From Bog-473 sp963828505 (GTDB taxonomy: Bacteria > Actinomycetota > Acidimicrobiia > Acidimicrobiales > RAAP-2), in the NCBI GenBank assembly GCA_963828505.1, contig CAWHFM010000013.1, positions 135,899 to 199,898 on the forward strand: a stretch of DNA of 64,000 nucleotides. The letters run 5' to 3'. Positions within the stretch are counted from its first letter, which is position 1. Every line of letters begins with the position of its first letter. The position numbers and the translations under genes are program-made. The notes beneath the pieces are model-generated. The model was not told the origin of the DNA, made no database searches, and worked only from the letters and a program-made list of their open reading frames with translations. Below, piece by piece: positions 53,834 to 64,000 of the stretch.

Positions 53834-55515
53834 CGAGGGTGACTGGGAACGTCGTTACCGTAACCGGGTTGGAGGTCGCGGTGACCGGCATGTCCGAGGG
53901 GGTGGTCCCCGTAGCCAGAGCGTTGTCGGCGATCGATCCGTGGTCGATGTCGGCCTGGGTCACGGTGTAGACGCCGGTGAAGGTGGCGATCTGGCCCGGG
54001 ACGAGAGTGGTGGTCGCGCCCGAACACGTCCCGGCCGGCGAGCTGAGGCTCTGGCAGGTCGCAATGGCTCCGCCGGCCGGGCTTGATCGGCACGTCGGTC
54101 ACACCCACGTCGGTCAGGGTCAGGTTGCCGGTGTTGGCCACGATGAAGGTGTAATTCACGCTCTGGCCCGCCGCGGTCACAGTCGTGGGGTTGGCGGACT
54201 TGGACACCGCCAACGAGGGCGACTGGGTCTCGGTCACCGTCACCGTGTTGGAGGTGGCGTCGACCGTCCCGCCCGAGGGGGTAGTGCCCACGGTCGTCGA
54301 GAAGTCGACGATCGATCCGTGGTCGATGTCGGCTTGGGTCACGGTGTAGACGCCGGTGAAGGTGGCGATCTGGCCCGGGACAAGAGTGGTGGTCGCGCCC
54401 GAACACGTCCCGGCCGGCGAGCTCAGGCTCTCGCAGGTCGCGACGACGCCGCCGGCCGGTGCCGTAGGCACGTCGGTCACACCCACGTCGGTCAGGGTCA
54501 AGTTGCCCGAGTTGGTGACGGTGAAGGTGTAGTTCACGCTCTGGCCGGCCGCGGTGATGGACGTCGGCCCGATCGACTTGACGATGGACAAAGAGGGGGA
54601 CTGGGCGACGGTCACCGTGACCGTGTTGGAGGTGGCGTCGACGGTCCCACCCGAGGGGGCGGTGCCCTGTGACGTGGCCGTGTCGACGACAGAACCGTTG
54701 TCGATGTCGGCTTGGGTCACGGCGTAGACGCCGCTGAAGGTGGCGATCTGGCCTGGGACGAGGGTGGTGGTCGCGCCCGAACACGTCCCGGCCGGCGAGC
54801 TCAGGCTCTCGCAGGTCGCGGCGACTCCGCCGGCCGGACTCACCGGGCTATCGGTGACGCTGACATCGTTGAGCGTCACGTTGCCTGTGTTGGTGACCAT
54901 GAAGGTGTACGTGACGCTCTGGCCGACCGCCGTCACGGTCGTCGGGCTGGCCGACTTGGTGAGGATGAGTGAGGGCGACTGCGTCACGTCCACCGTCACG
55001 GTGTCGGAGGTGTCGCCCACCGTCCCGCCCGAGGGGGTGGTGCCCTGGGTCGTGGCGTGGTCGGCGATGGAGCCGTGGTCGATATCGGTTTGGGTCACCG
55101 TATAGGTGCCCGCGAAGGTGGCGACTTGGCCTGGCACCAGCATCGTCGTTGCGCCCGAGCACGTTCCTGCCGGCGAGGTGAGGCTCAGGCACGTCGCGGT
55201 GACGCCGCCCGCCGGCGCGGTCGGGACGTCGGTGACGCCCACGCCGTTGAGCGTCTCGTTGCCGGTGTTGGTGACCGTGAGGGTGTAGACGATCTTCTGA
55301 CCGGCCGCGGTCACGATGGTGGGTGATGCAGATTTGACGATGGAGAGCGATGGTGAACCGGTGACGTCGACCGTCACCGGGTTGGAAGCGGCGGTGACCG
55401 GTGAATTCGACGGGGTGGTGCCCGCGGCCACGCCGCTGTCGGCGATGGAGCCGTTGTCGACGTCCGGCTGGGTCACGGCGTAGATGGCGGCGAAGGTCGC
55501 GACCTGGCCGCGGAA
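53797..55515 (-). CDS. Third open segment of the giant DUF11 protein
   Basis: It continues with GQVATFAAIYAVTQPDVDNG and four repeats. The genuine frame is lost near 54080. A short bridge (about 53848-54080) continues in yet another frame (CQSLSSPAGTCSG ... TATSNPVTVTTF) before the last segment. Confidence 0.75.
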   Translation of the reverse strand, partial: FRGQVATFAAIYAVTQPDVDNGSIADSGVAAGTTPSNSPVTAASNPVTVDVTGSPSLSIVKSASPTIVTAAGQKIVYTLTVTNTGNETLNGVGVTDVPTAPAGGVTATCLSLTSPAGTCSGATTMLVPGQVATFAGTYTVTQTDIDHGSIADHATTQGTTPSGGTVGDTSDTVTVDVTQSPSLILTKSASPTTVTAVGQSVTYTFMVTNTGNVTLNDVSVTDSPVSPAGGVAATCESLSSPAGTCSGATTTLVPGQIATFSGVYAVTQADIDNGSVVDTATSQGTAPSGGTVDATSNTVTVTVAQSPSLSIVKSIGPTSITAAGQSVNYTFTVTNSGNLTLTDVGVTDVPTAPAGGVVATCESLSSPAGTCSGATTTLVPGQIATFTGVYTVTQADIDHGSIVDFSTTVGTTPSGGTVDATSNTVTVTETQSPSLAVSKSANPTTVTAAGQSVNYTFIVANTGNLTLTDVGVTDVPIKPGRRSHCDLPEPQLAGRDVFGRDHHSRPGPDRHLHRRLHRDPGRHRPRIDRRQRSGYGDHPLGHAGHRDLQPGYGNDVPSHPRCPSPSPPTPRR

Positions 55516-58500
55516 CGAGCGTCGTCGTCGCGCCCGAACACGTCCCGGCGGGTGAGCTGAGGCTCTGGCACGTCGGGCTGATCCCACCCGCCGGCGCCGT
55601 CGGGACGTCGGTGACCCCCACGTTGGTGAGGGTCAAGTTGCCGGTGTTGGTGACCGTGAAAGTGTAGGTCACGTTCTGGCCCGCCGCGGTCACGGTCGTG
55701 GGGTTGGCTGATTTGACGACGGAAAGCAAGGGCGACTCGGTCACGTCGACCGTGACGATGCTCGAGGTCGCGATCACCTCGCGACCCGAGGGTGGGGTGC
55801 CCTTCGCCGTCGCCGTGTCGACTATAGACCCGTGGTCGATATTGGCCTGCGTCACCGTGTAGGTGCCGCTGAAGGTGGCGATCTGGCCGGGAGCCAGGAT
55901 CGTCGTCGCGCCCGAGCAAGTGCCGGCCGGGTTCGACCTGGTCTGGCACGTCGGCGTGACTCCGCCGGCCGGGCTCACCGGGTTGTCGGTGACTCCCACG
56001 TCGGTGAGGGTCACGTTCCCGGTGTTGGTGACGGTGAAGGTGTAGTCGACGGTTTCACCGGCCGTGGTCACCGTGGTCGGGTTCGCCGTCTTGACGATGG
56101 AGAGCGACTCGGCCTGGTCGACCACAACGACGGTGTCATGGCTCGACGTGTCGGTGACCGGTGGACCCGAGGGCGGGGAGCCGGTGGCGGTGGCCCTGTC
56201 CACGATCTTGCCGTGGTCGATGTCGGTCTGGGTCACGGTGTACGCACCGGTGAAGATCGCGATCTGGCTCGGGACGAGCGTCGTCGTCGCGCCCGAACAC
56301 GTGCCGCTCGGGTTCGACAGGCTCTGGCACGTCGCTATAACTCCGCCGGCCGGCGCAGTCGGTTCGTCGGTGACCGCCACACCGCTGAGCGTCACGTTTC
56401 CCGTGTTGACGACCGTGAAGGTGTAGGTCACGATCTGGCCGGCGGCGGTCACCGTGGTGGGTGAGGAGGATTTGGAGATGAAGATGGAGGCCGACTGCGT
56501 CACGGTCACCGTGACCGTGTTGGACGTGGCAGTGACCGCAGTTCCGGACGGCGGCGTTCCCGTGACAATGGCGTCGTCCACTATCGAGCCGTGGTCGATG
56601 TCAGCTTGAGTGACGGTGTAGGTGCCAGAGAAGACTGCCGTCTGGCGCGGCAGCAGGGTGGTGGTTGCGCCTGAGCAGGTTCCGGTAGGGCTGCCGAGGT
56701 TCTGGCAGGTTGCGATGACTGCGCCCCCGGGTGACGTCGGAACGTCGGTTACTCCCACTGAGGTCAGGGTCACGTTGCCGGTGTTTTCGACGGCAAAGCT
56801 GTAGGTCACGCTCTGGCCGGCGGCCGTCACGGTGGTTGGGGTTGCCGACTTGGCGATGGAGAGGGACGGCGACTGCGTCGCGGTCACCGTCACCGTGTTG
56901 GAGGTGGCGCTGACTGGCGTGTCCGCGGGACTGATCCCCACGGCCAGCGCGCGGTCCACGATGGAGCCGTGGTTCACGTCGGCCTGGGTCACGGTGTAGG
57001 TACCGGCGAACGAGGCGATCTGGCCCGGCAGCAAGTCGGTCGTCGCGCCCGAGCAGGTGCCGGCGGGCAAGCTCAGACTCTGGCAGTTCGCCGTGACGCC
57101 GCCGGCGGGCGCGGTCGGGACGTCGGCGACCCCGACGCCGGTGAGGTTCACGTTGCCGGTGTTGGCGACGGTGAAGGTGTAGGTCACGGTCTGTCCCGCC
57201 GCCGTCACCGTGGTGGGGGTCGCCGACTTGGCGATGGAAAGGGACGGCGACTGCGTCGCGGTCACCGTCACCGTGTTGGAGGTGGCGCTGACGGTGCCAC
57301 CCGAGGGGGTGGTGCCCTGCGTCGTGGCGTGGTCGACGATGGAACCGTGGTTGATGTCGGCCTGGGACACGTCGTAGGTGCCGGTGAACGTCGCCATCTG
57401 GCCCGGCACGAGGGTCGTGGTGGCGCCCGAACACGTCCCCGTCGGGCCACTGAGGCTCTGGCACGTAGCCGTGACAACGCCGGCGGGTGCGGTCGGGACG
57501 TCGGTGACCCCCACCGTGGTCAAGCTCACGTTGCCGGTGTTGATGACGGTGAAGGTGTAGCTCACGGTCTGACCCGTGGCAGTGACGGTGGTGGGGGACG
57601 CCGACTTGGTGATGGAAAGAGAGGGCGACTGCGTCGCGGTCACGGTCACCGTGTTGGAGGTCTTGTCGACCGTGCCGCCCGAGGGCGTCGTTCCCGTGGC
57701 CGTGGCCGTGTCGACCACTGTGCCGTGGTTGACGTCGGCTTGGGTCACGACGTAGGTGGCGCTGAAGACGGCCGCCTGACCGGGAACCAGGGACGTGGTC
57801 GCCCCCGTGCACGTGCCCGCCGGGCTCGACAGGCTCTGACAGGTCGGGCCGGTGGTGAGCGGGCCCGCCGGAGGCTGGGGGTTGTCGGTCACGCCGACGC
57901 CCGTGAGGTTGACGTTGCCCGAGTTGGTGACGTCGAAGGTGTAGGTGATCGTCTCTCCCGCTTGCGTGAGCGTGGTCGGGCTGGCCGCCTTGGTTATGGA
58001 GATGGCCGGCGACTGCGTCACATCGACGGTGACCGTGTCGGAGGTGGCGTTGACCGTGCCGCTCGAAGGGGTGGTGCCCTGCGTCGTGGCGTGGTCGACG
58101 ACTGAGCCGTGGTTGATGTCGGCCTGGGTCACCGCGTAGGTGCCGGTGAAGATGGCGCTCTGGCCCGGTAGCAAGGTGGTGGTCGCCCCTGAGCACGTCC
58201 CCGTCGGGCCGCTGAGGCTTTCGCAGGTCGCGATGACGCCGCCCGCGGGCGCGGTCGGGACGTCGGAGACCCCCACCGAGGTGAGCGTCAGGTTGCCGGT
58301 GTTTACGACCGTGAAGGTGTACGAGATCGATTGGCCGGCGGCGGTGACCGTCGTCGGGTTGGCCGACTTGGCGATGGTGAGGGAGGGCGACTGGGTCACG
58401 GTCACCGTGACGGGGTTGGAGGTGGCATTGACCGTGCCGCTCGAGGGGTCGGTGCCCTGCGTCGTGGCGTGGTCGACGACGGAGCCGTGGTTGACGTCGG

Positions 58501-60114
58501 CCTGGGTCACCGTGTAGGACCCCGTGAATTGGGCGTTTTGGCCCGGCAGCAAGGTGGTGGTCGGACCCGAACATGGGCCTGACGGGTCGCTGAGGCTCTT
58601 GCAGGTCGCGGTGACGTCGCCCGCGGGCGCGGTCGGGGCGTCGGTGACCCCCACCGAGGTGAGCGTCAGGTTGCCCGTGTTGACGACCGTGAAGGTGTAC
58701 GAGATCGACTGGCCCGCGGCGGTCACCGTCGTCGGGTTGGCCGACTTGGCGATGGTGAGGGAGGGCGATTGGGTCACGCCGACCGTCACCGTGTTGGAGG
58801 TGGCGTTGACCGTCCCGCCCGAGGGCATGGTGCCCTGCGTCGTGGCGTGGTCGACGACGGAGCCGTGGTTGACGTCGGCCTGGGTCAGTGAGTAAAGCCC
58901 AGTGAAGAGGGCGGTCTGACCCGGCAGCAAGGTTGTGGTCGCCCCGGAGCACGTGCCGGCCGGACCGGTGAGGTCCTGACAGGTCGCGATGACGCCGCCC
59001 GCGGGCGCGGTCGGGGCGTCGGTGACCCCCACCGTAGTGAGGGTCAGGTTGCCTGTGTTGGTGACGGAGAACGTGTACGTCACGCTCTGGCCAGAGCCCG
59101 TGACCGTGGTCGGGTTCGCCGACTTGGCGATGGAGAGCGACGGCGACTGGGTCACGTTGACCGTGACCTGGCTCGAGGTCGCCGTCACCGGCGTGCTCGA
59201 GGGTGAAGTGCCGGCGGCGACGGCCGTGTCCTTGATGCCGCCGTGGTTTATGTCAGCTTGGGTCACCGCGTAGGTGCCGGTGAAGACCGCCGTCTGGCCC
59301 GGCACGAGCGCGGTCGTCGCGCCCGAGCACGTGCCGGCGGGTGAGGTCAGGACGAGGCACGTTGCGGTAACCGAGCCCGCGGGGCTCACCGGCACGTCCG
59401 TGACCCCGACGCCCGTGAGCGTGACGTCCCCCGTGTTGGTGACAGAGAACGTGTAGGTGACGCTCTGACCAGCGGCCGTGACCGTGGTCGGGTTGGCCGA
59501 CTTGGAGATGGAGAGCGACGGCGACTGGACCACGTCGACCGTGACCGGGTCCGACGTGTCGAACACCGGCGGTCCCGAAGGCGGAATGCCCTTGGCGACA
59601 GCCGTGTCCTCAATGCTGCCGTGGTCGATGTCGCCCTGGGTCACCGTGTAGGTGGCGGTGAAAATCGCGATCTGTCCCGGAACGAGTGCGGTCGTCGGCC
59701 CTGAGCAGATGCCGGTCGGCGAGCTCAGGGACTGGCACAACGGGGTGACGCCGCCCGCGGGCGCCAGGGGGATGTCATCGACGCCGACAAGTAGCGTCAC
59801 GTTCCCCGTGTTCCCGACCGTGAACGTGTAGGTGACAGTCTGGCCGGCGGCGGTGACCGACGTCGGGCTGGCCGTCTTCGTGATCGCGATTCCGGGAGCA
59901 CGGTTCTCGTCCACTGTCACCGTGTTGGATGTGCCGGTGACCGGCGGTCCCGATGGCGGAGTGCCCGCCGCCGTGGCGCTGTCTTCGACGACGCCATTGT
60001 CGAAGTCGGTTTGGGTCACCACGTACGTCCCCGTGAATGTCGCCCGCTGGTTGGGCGCGAGGGCGGTGGTCGAGCCCGAACAGGACCCAGCGGGGTTCGA
60101 CAGGCTCTGACAAT
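54848..60114 (-). CDS. Middle open segment of the giant DUF11 protein
   Basis: It begins NCQSLSNPAGSCSG and holds twelve DUF11 repeats, each with KSANPTTVTAAGQ-type starts and CSGATTTLVPGQ-type middles. The correct frame ends near 55513; the sequence from there to the stop at 54848 is a shadow of the next segment. Confidence 0.75.
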
Positions 60115-62046
60115 TGGGCCGGTCGTCAGAGGACCTGCGGGCGCTGTCGGATGGTCCGTCACGTTCACGTTGGTCAGCGACGTGTTCCCCGTGTTCGTCA
60201 CCACGAAGGTGTAGGTAACGGTCTGGCCGGCGGAGTTGAGGATGGTCGGGCTGGCCGACTTGACGATGGAGATCGACGAGGTCTGGCTGGCAGTCACCGA
60301 GGCCGTCGCGGTGGCCGAGACCGGTGTCCCCGATGGCGCGTTGCCGGTGGCGGTCGCCGAGTCGGCGATGGAGCCGTGGTTCATGTCCGCTTGAGAGACG
60401 GTGTAGGTCGCCGTGAAGTTGGCCCTCTGGTGCGCCGCCAATGTGGCGACGGTGTCGCCCGAGCACGGGCCGGCCGGGACGCTCAGGCTCACGCAGGTGG
60501 GCCCACTGGTCAGCGCGCCGGCCGGTGGGGTCTGGGTGTCGGCGACCGTCACGCCGGTCAGGGGCAATGGCCCGGTGTTGGTTATGGCGTAGGAGTAGGT
60601 GATGGTCTGTCCGGTCGCCGTGACGTTGGTCGGGCTCGGCGTCTTGGTCACCGCAATGGACGCGGGCGTGTTGGTGAAGGTGCAGACGATGGAGGCTCCG
60701 GCGCTCCCGCTGGGCGCAGGGAAGAGAACGCTGAAGCTGGTCCCGCTGCCGCTCGAGAACGCACTGGACCCGTTCAGGCACGACCAGGTCGTGGTGTAGT
60801 TCGCCAGGCTGCCACTGGCGGCGGTCTCCACCACGTCGTAGGTCGTCCCGGGAAGGCCGACGATGGGACCGGCGACCGAGCCCGGGGACGTCTGGACACC
60901 GGTCGACGAACCGCTCGTGGTGCCGGTGTTCCCGCTCGAGACGCCGCCACCTGTGATGGTCATCGTGAACTGGTCGGTAGGCGCCACCCGCCCGACGATG
61001 TTCTTCTGCACGGCCAGCGACCCGTTGTAGGTGCAGCTGCCCAGGTCGGTCAGTGTGCCGGAGAACCCCGTCTGCGTGCCGAGGTTGGTGGCGGCGCCCG
61101 TGTTCGGGTTGACCCGGTAGAGCACCCCCGTGGTCGTCTCCGCGTACAGGTTGGAGTCGGGCGCAAAGGCGATACCCGCATAGATCTGGGTCGTGCCCGC
61201 CGTGATGGTGGCGAGTGTCGTGAAGGGAAGCGGGCTCGTGCCGGACGTCGGCACCGGAGCGGCCACGGTGAGTAGCGTGGCCGATGTCGACGTCGAACCG
61301 GCGAGCACGGTCATGTTCCCCGCGTTGTCGAAAGTGAGGTCGCCGTAGGTGTACGTCAGACTGGTGGGCCGGGCGATGGTACCAGCGGCAGACGCGACGC
61401 CCGTCGAGGGATCGAAGGAGAAGAGGTGGAACGTGGTGCCCGCCGAGTTCCATCCCCCGTAGTAGTAGTAGCCATTGGCGGGGTTCACGCCACCCGCGAT
61501 GATCGTGCTCGCGCCGCTCGCAGTTCGGCCCGTGTAGTCGGTGTTCACGCCCGTGGAGACGTTCGTGACGTGAATCGTGGTGTTGCTTCCCGACAACGTG
61601 TTATTGGCCGAGAACACCGTGAGGCCGTCGGCGGAGATTCCCAGGGCGTTGACGAAGGAACTGCCCCCGCCGATGGTCGGGGGGACAGCCCGCGTGTTGG
61701 CCAACGTGGTGTAGTTGAGCGCGTAGAGGTTGCCCGATGAGTTCACGTTGTAGATCGTCGGCGCCGAGCAACTCAGCGCCGGATTGGCGGCCTGAGGCGC
61801 CACTGGGGCAGTCCCCGTTGTGGAGGTGGCCGTCCCCGTCCTGGCTGCGGAAGTCGTCGTCGTAGTTGGGGCAGTCCTCGTCGTGGCTAGGGAAGTGGTC
61901 GTCGTGGATGTGGAGGTCGTCGTCGTGGTGCCGGACGTCGCTGACGCGCCGGACAACGCCGAGATGGCCGGAAGCGCCACGATCATCAGCCCCGCCGCGG
62001 CCGCGCCTGCAATGGGGATACGAAGCCATGGCCGATATGTCTTCAA
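60016..62046 (-). CDS. N-terminal open segment of the giant DUF11 protein
   Basis: Signal peptide, Thr/Ser-rich linker, propeller-like domain with NSSGNLYALNYTTLAN and LYRVNPNTGAATNLGTQ, a SpaA-like domain (SLAVQKNIVGRVAPTDQF) and the first two DUF11 repeats. The genuine frame ends near 60117; the last about 30 codons to the stop at 60016 are out of frame. Confidence 0.8.
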   Translation of the reverse strand: MKTYRPWLRIPIAGAAAAGLMIVALPAISALSGASATSGTTTTTSTSTTTTSLATTRTAPTTTTTSAARTGTATSTTGTAPVAPQAANPALSCSAPTIYNVNSSGNLYALNYTTLANTRAVPPTIGGGSSFVNALGISADGLTVFSANNTLSGSNTTIHVTNVSTGVNTDYTGRTASGASTIIAGGVNPANGYYYYGGWNSAGTTFHLFSFDPSTGVASAAGTIARPTSLTYTYGDLTFDNAGNMTVLAGSTSTSATLLTVAAPVPTSGTSPLPFTTLATITAGTTQIYAGIAFAPDSNLYAETTTGVLYRVNPNTGAATNLGTQTGFSGTLTDLGSCTYNGSLAVQKNIVGRVAPTDQFTMTITGGGVSSGNTGTTSGSSTGVQTSPGSVAGPIVGLPGTTYDVVETAASGSLANYTTTWSCLNGSSAFSSGSGTSFSVLFPAPSGSAGASIVCTFTNTPASIAVTKTPSPTNVTATGQTITYSYAITNTGPLPLTGVTVADTQTPPAGALTSGPTCVSLSVPAGPCSGDTVATLAAHQRANFTATYTVSQADMNHGSIADSATATGNAPSGTPVSATATASVTASQTSSISIVKSASPTILNSAGQTVTYTFVVTNTGNTSLTNVNVTDHPTAPAGPLTTGPIVRACRTPLGPVRARPPPSRPTSGRHSRGRTW

Positions 62047-62449
62047 GTTTCGGTGCCTCGCATGAGCCAGGGACGGTCGGCACGGGAGTGACGACTTTCG
62101 GTGACAATGTTTCAATAAGAGTCTAAACAACGTTTGCAGAGAGTTGAGGAACAAGCGGGACCGAACCAATTGCACGGTTCGTCTCCCGTGCCTGTTTCCG
62201 CGGTGTTCCCGGCTGCCAAATACCGATTCCGTGCTCTATTCGTCGCCTTCGTCGCCTCATCGAACCAGAGTCGATGAAGGGACGAATTGAGGTCCCTCAG
62301 GCACGACGAAACGGGCGATGGCGAGCACACCGACAAGGAGCCGTCGGCGCGCAACCTCCGTTCCGGTGCCCAGAGTTTTTCGGTGCGGGCGCACGCCGAG
62401 CGATCGCGGTGCGATCGCGGGCTCTGCCGGAGCCCGAATAGCCCCCGGT
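62047..62449. other. Upstream region of the giant DUF11 gene
   Basis: It is AT-richer than the surroundings near 62100-62240 and should hold the DUF11 promoter. GAGG just upstream of the TTG at 62046 is a plausible ribosome site. No RNA gene or convincing ORF is visible; the open frames here carry no recognisable motif. Confidence 0.4.
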
Positions 62450-62945
62450 TGCCGCCGCATGCCTCGGGACCCGCCGCCGTGCGAGGCGACGAACTGGAGG
62501 GCACCTTCGGGCAGGACGCCCTCGATGCCGACCACCCACTGCTCTGCGGGCGCGTTCGTGGAGGTGAGTGACGACGACACCGAAGGTGTACCTGTCGAAG
62601 CATGCGACGACGACGGTGTCACCGACGAGGGCACCGTGTCGTCATGAAGGATCCTGCCGAGCATGTCGAGCCGCTCGTAGGCGCGGTGTTCGTGAGGTCC
62701 TGCTTCGGTCGAACGCCTTCACCGTCAATTCAAGGTGAGTGCGCAGACCTGTTCCGGCCACCCCTCCTCCGCGGCGATCGACCACGTGATGGTCGGTGCC
62801 GCGACAGCGCCGGTGCACGCGAGCGGTCCGCCGACGCTCGTCGCGAAATCCGAAATCATGGTGGTCCCACAGGCGCCGCATCGGCGGCTTCAATCGCCGC
62901 GGGCGTTGTGACCTTGCCCATGTTCGTCAACGTGTAGACGATGCG
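62450..62945 (-). pseudogene. Decayed copy of the DUF11 protein C-terminus
   Basis: On the minus strand, about 62873-62945 translates to IVYTLTNMGKVTTPAAIEA, matching IVYTLRVANVGTATTTEPV in the intact terminal repeat, but a stop follows. Further left, SLTSTNAPAEQWVVGIEGVL resembles the anchor AFTGALLSQEWAAAVLAAV. It is in the same orientation as both intact copies. Boundaries are approximate. Confidence 0.55.
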
Positions 62946-62965
62946 TGTCTCCAGCGACGGTTGAC

Positions 62966-63014
62966 GGCCCCGGCCAAGCCGAGAGGGCGATTCCGGAGTT
63001 GTCAGGGACCTACT
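62966..63014 (+). pseudogene. Relic of the glpK 3' end
   Basis: Segments GGCCAAG, CGAGAGGGCG, TTCCGGA and ACTTCTG appear in the same order as in the last codons of glpK (50895-50943, ARAKAERAVPEFSGISF), with a one-base loss. It lies 19 bases before the stop of the second DUF11 gene, just as glpK lies 13 bases before the first. Confidence 0.7.
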
Positions 63015-63032
63015 TCTGGCGCGGTTCGCGCC

Positions 63033-64000
63033 CTACTTCCTCGAAGCTGCGTGACGCGGACGGCGGCGGCGCCAACGCGCTGCGACCAGCAGGCCGGCAC
63101 CGATGACCGCGGCCAGGACGGCGGCCGCCCACTCCTGTGACAACAGCGCGCCCGTAAAGGCGACCACGGACGTGACCGGGGTGGGAGGGGGAGGAACGAT
63201 CGGCGGGGTGGCCGGAGTAGCCGACACCGGTGTAAGGGTCGTATCGGTGGGGCAGGTCGTGGCCGCCGACTGGCCACAACTCGGCCCGCTCCAAGTGGCG
63301 GTGTTGGTGATGGTCTCGGCCGTGTTTGACGCGTTCGCCGTCACCGAGAAGGTGAGGGTGTAAGAGGTCCCGGGGACCACGCCCGCCGGAATGGTCCAGG
63401 TGATCGTCGAGCCCTTCAGAACAAGAGCGCACGCCGGCGGTCCACCAGTACACGCCGGCGATCCGGACACCAAGGTGGTGCCCGGCGGTGGCGCGTCGCT
63501 CACGACGACAGGCCCAGTCGTCGTGGCCGTCCCGACGTTGGCCACTTTCACCGTGTAGACGATCGGGTTCGAGGACCCCGCCACCACACCGCCCTGCGAG
63601 CTGGCTGACTTGGTGACCGTGACATCTGTCTCCTCGACGGTGACCTCGTTCGATGGCGGCGACGTCGTACCTCCCGACGGCGAGCTTCCCGCCGCCGTCG
63701 CCATATCGGCGATGGAGCCGTGCGCGAGGTCCGCCGCCGTCACCGTATAGATGCCGGTGAACGTGGCGGTCTGGCCGGGCACGATGGTCGTCGACGCCCC
63801 GGAGCACGTGCCGGTGGGGGAGCTAAGACTCCGGCACGTAGCAATGACCGCGCGGGCGGGACCAATGGGATGGTCGGTGACGGCCACGTCGGTCAGGGTC
63901 ACGTTGCCGGTGTTGACCACCGTGAAGGTGTAGTCGATCGTCTGCCCGACCATCGACACCGTGCGGGTGCTCGCCGACTTGGTGATCGACAGCGCCGCCG
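63033..64000 (-). CDS. Second DUF11-repeat wall protein, C-terminal part (runs off window)
   Basis: The visible 322 residues include the end of one DUF11 repeat (LSITKSASTRTVSMVGQT), the next repeat's terminal form (DVTVTKSASSQGGVVAG), a Pro-rich linker and the anchor VVAFTGALLSQEWAAAVLAA with RWRRRRPRHAASRK. It is a close paralog of the giant gene and continues beyond 64000. The frame is intact as far as seen. Confidence 0.88.
   Translation of the reverse strand, partial: AALSITKSASTRTVSMVGQTIDYTFTVVNTGNVTLTDVAVTDHPIGPARAVIATCRSLSSPTGTCSGASTTIVPGQTATFTGIYTVTAADLAHGSIADMATAAGSSPSGGTTSPPSNEVTVEETDVTVTKSASSQGGVVAGSSNPIVYTVKVANVGTATTTGPVVVSDAPPPGTTLVSGSPACTGGPPACALVLKGSTITWTIPAGVVPGTSYTLTFSVTANASNTAETITNTATWSGPSCGQSAATTCPTDTTLTPVSATPATPPIVPPPPTPVTSVVAFTGALLSQEWAAAVLAAVIGAGLLVAARWRRRRPRHAASRK

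Larger units (their letters stand above)
50957..62046 (-). pseudogene. Giant DUF11-repeat surface protein, broken by four single-base indels
   Basis: Read together, the frames give one protein of about 3,700 residues. TTG at 62046 (preceded by GAGG) starts a signal peptide (PIAGAAAAGLMIVALPAIS), a Thr-rich linker, a propeller-like domain (about 61750-61000), a SpaA-like domain, then about 25 DUF11/TIGR01451 repeats of about 122 aa and a C-terminal wall-sorting signal (VAFTG, hydrophobic helix, RWRRRR). The frame breaks are near 60115 (one base missing), 55511, 54080 and 53846 (one base extra each). They may be assembly errors in repeats or true decay. It is the bulk of the last 13 kb. Confidence 0.8.

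Noticed and set aside
51117..60110. Many plus-strand ORFs of about 60-120 codons antisense to the DUF11 gene
   Set aside because: They recur with the repeat period and are shadows of the minus-strand coding sequence.
51000..60700. CRISPR-like or other non-coding periodic array
   Set aside because: The roughly 366-base period corresponds to in-frame DUF11 protein repeats with codon-level variation, not short repeats with unique spacers.
62257..62664. 135-codon minus-strand ORF as a new gene
   Set aside because: Part resembles the decayed DUF11 anchor and the rest has no coding character, so it is treated as relic.

Overview
The window is 64 kb of GC-rich bacterial chromosome with dense genes, many GTG and TTG starts and many 4-base stop/start overlaps. 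Several markers point to Actinomycetota: a WhiB regulator, a mycothiol-dependent maleylpyruvate isomerase-type enzyme, GTP-type PEP carboxykinase, an LCP cell-wall ligase and a SepIVA/DivIVA-like protein. The class Acidimicrobiia is my best guess from the gene set; this is inference and no database was searched.

1-25.1 kb is core genome. On the minus strand lie ffh-rpsP-khpA-rimM-trmD (SRP and ribosome maturation) and a long cluster fakA-recG-rsmD-coaD-sepIVA-like-yceD-rpmF-plsX-acpP-rnc-mutM-smc-(40-aa membrane ORF)-ftsY-(64-aa membrane ORF), which joins lipid, ribosome, DNA-repair, chromosome and SRP-receptor functions. A DUF6687-like gene, an FKBP lipoprotein and a mycothiol-dependent enzyme lie between the two clusters on the plus strand. 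rpmB, thiL, pckG and an apparently frameshifted MFS transporter follow.

25.1-34 kb is an accessory island. It holds a GNAT acetyltransferase, an orphan TlyA-like rRNA methylase followed by a perfect 28-bp palindrome, two small SAM methyltransferases, a three-gene recombinase module (canonical tyrosine recombinase, XRE regulator, zinc-ribbon recombinase lacking both active-site histidines) flanked by 18-bp imperfect direct repeats, a TetR/SDR divergent pair with twin operators, and a hicAB toxin-antitoxin pair.

34-46.3 kb returns to metabolic and regulatory genes: a CaiB-type racemase/CoA-transferase, galactokinase, trpD, acyl-CoA dehydrogenase, LCP ligase, whiB, a peroxide/iron-stress operon (fur-rubrerythrin-HdrB-like Fe-S protein-DUF3501) with a Fur/PerR-like box, pyrE, DUF3293 and a tandem winged-helix protein.

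46.3-51 kb is a tightly coupled operon glpD - alkyl-DHAP synthase-like flavoprotein - glpK.

51-64 kb is dominated by a giant (about 3,700-residue) secreted, wall-anchored DUF11-repeat protein with about 25 repeats, broken by four single-base indels. It is followed by a decayed copy of its own C-terminus, a relic of the glpK 3' end, and a second DUF11-repeat gene that runs off the window. This layout shows that the surface-protein locus was duplicated together with the end of its neighbour glpK.
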